A DNA stretch of 33,310 bases from an uncultured Clostridia bacterium (GTDB lineage: Bacteria; Bacillota; Clostridia; TANB77; CAG-508), in assembly GCA_947628425.1 (NCBI GenBank), contig CANQZV010000009.1, positions 1 to 33,310 on the forward strand. Reading direction: 5' to 3'. A program made the translations under genes and the position numbers. Below, in pieces: positions 33,113-33,310 of this stretch. Every line of letters begins with the position of its first letter. Positions within the stretch are counted from its first letter, which is position 1. The notes under the pieces are model-generated. The model was given only the letters and a program-made list of their open reading frames with translations, was not told the origin of the DNA and ran no database searches.

Positions 33113-33310
33113 TTACACCTTCAATATAATTTTTACTTTTTGGTCTTTGCCAATTTCTATTTTTTTTATCAATTTTTTTAGAATAACATTATCAAACTTC
33201 TTACAATTTTCAAACTCTATAATTAACTTTTCGGTATCAGTTCGAGATTCAAAAGTCTTTTCTGATTTTTCTAACCTATCTAATCTATCTTTTAATTCTG
33301 TAACTTTTTC
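33113..33310 (-). CDS. C-terminus of a probable large serine recombinase (cut by window edge)
   Basis: 65 codons plus stop are visible. A charged coiled coil (VTELKDRLDRLEKSEKTFES) leads to LIIEFENCKKFDNVILKKLI and KKIEIGKDQKVKIILKV. That arrangement, coiled coil then a helix ending in a Lys/Ile-rich strand pair (LIxxIEI...VKIxxKF-like), is how many large serine recombinases of clostridial elements end. The catalytic domain lies outside the window, so the assignment rests on this tail and on its place beside a broken cotJC. It is read towards cotJC, and its stop codon is about 50 bases from the junction. Confidence 0.7.
   Translation of the reverse strand, partial: EKVTELKDRLDRLEKSEKTFESRTDTEKLIIEFENCKKFDNVILKKLIKKIEIGKDQKVKIILKV

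Noticed and set aside
1-33310. UGA reassignment, because none of the genes I checked ends in TGA
   Set aside because: Tryptophan is encoded by TGG in conserved motifs, genes are intact without in-frame TGA, and AT-rich genomes prefer TAA.
1-33310. CRISPR arrays
   Set aside because: No regularly spaced direct repeats of the right size; the only tandem repeats are the 78-bp coding repeats in the pilin-like gene.

Overview
The window is very AT-rich chromosomal DNA from a spore-forming member of the Firmicutes, most likely an uncultured Clostridia-type anaerobe. The evidence is the sporulation genes (gpr, yabP, yabQ, a cotJC fragment), a SufBCDSU iron-sulfur system, thyA/dfrA, and strong AGGAGG-type ribosome binding sites with consensus sigma-A promoters (TTGACA/TATAAT, mostly 17-bp spacing). 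Almost everything is read on the minus strand. The one convincing plus-strand gene is a 60-residue membrane protein inside the suf cluster.

Layout from left to right, with transcription running right to left: a partial tRNA-Val; thyA-dfrA; a 145-bp inverted-repeat element with 9-bp target duplications (candidate MITE); an unrecognised coiled-coil gene; a run M50 peptidase - tsaD - metallophosphoesterase - tetR - acyl-CoA synthetase; a tandem OB-fold (SSB-like) gene; lysS - LOG protein - a small frameshifted gene; rho; yabP-yabQ-divIC; a frameshifted aspartokinase gene lacking ACT domains; a pilin-leader/BspA-repeat surface protein with a structured leader; then murB-yvcK-glycogen debranching enzyme-holA-gpr.

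The right third is an iron-sulfur locus: a DtxR-family regulator, sufC, (opposite small gene), sufB, sufD, sufS, sufU and mnmA. It starts from a perfect TTGACA-17-TATAAT promoter overlapped by an 18-bp palindrome. The regulator appears to lack most metal ligands of MntR/DtxR and carries a CX8CX2C cysteine cluster at its C-terminus, so it may sense iron-sulfur status. mnmA at the operon end suggests that SufS also supplies sulfur for tRNA thiolation. Upstream of it is a GH15 glucoamylase-like gene.

At the right edge only the last 82 codons of the spore coat gene cotJC are present. Its reading frame is broken at a conserved Glu, and 50 bp further on lies the C-terminus of what looks like a large serine recombinase. 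This is the expected picture of one end of a skin-like element inserted in a sporulation gene. It and the cysteine-bearing DtxR/suf regulator are the two observations most worth pursuing. Other oddities are a YvcK that lost its DDGGSSG motif, a GC-rich hairpin in the pilin-like gene's leader, and a hairpin pairing with the gpr ribosome binding site.
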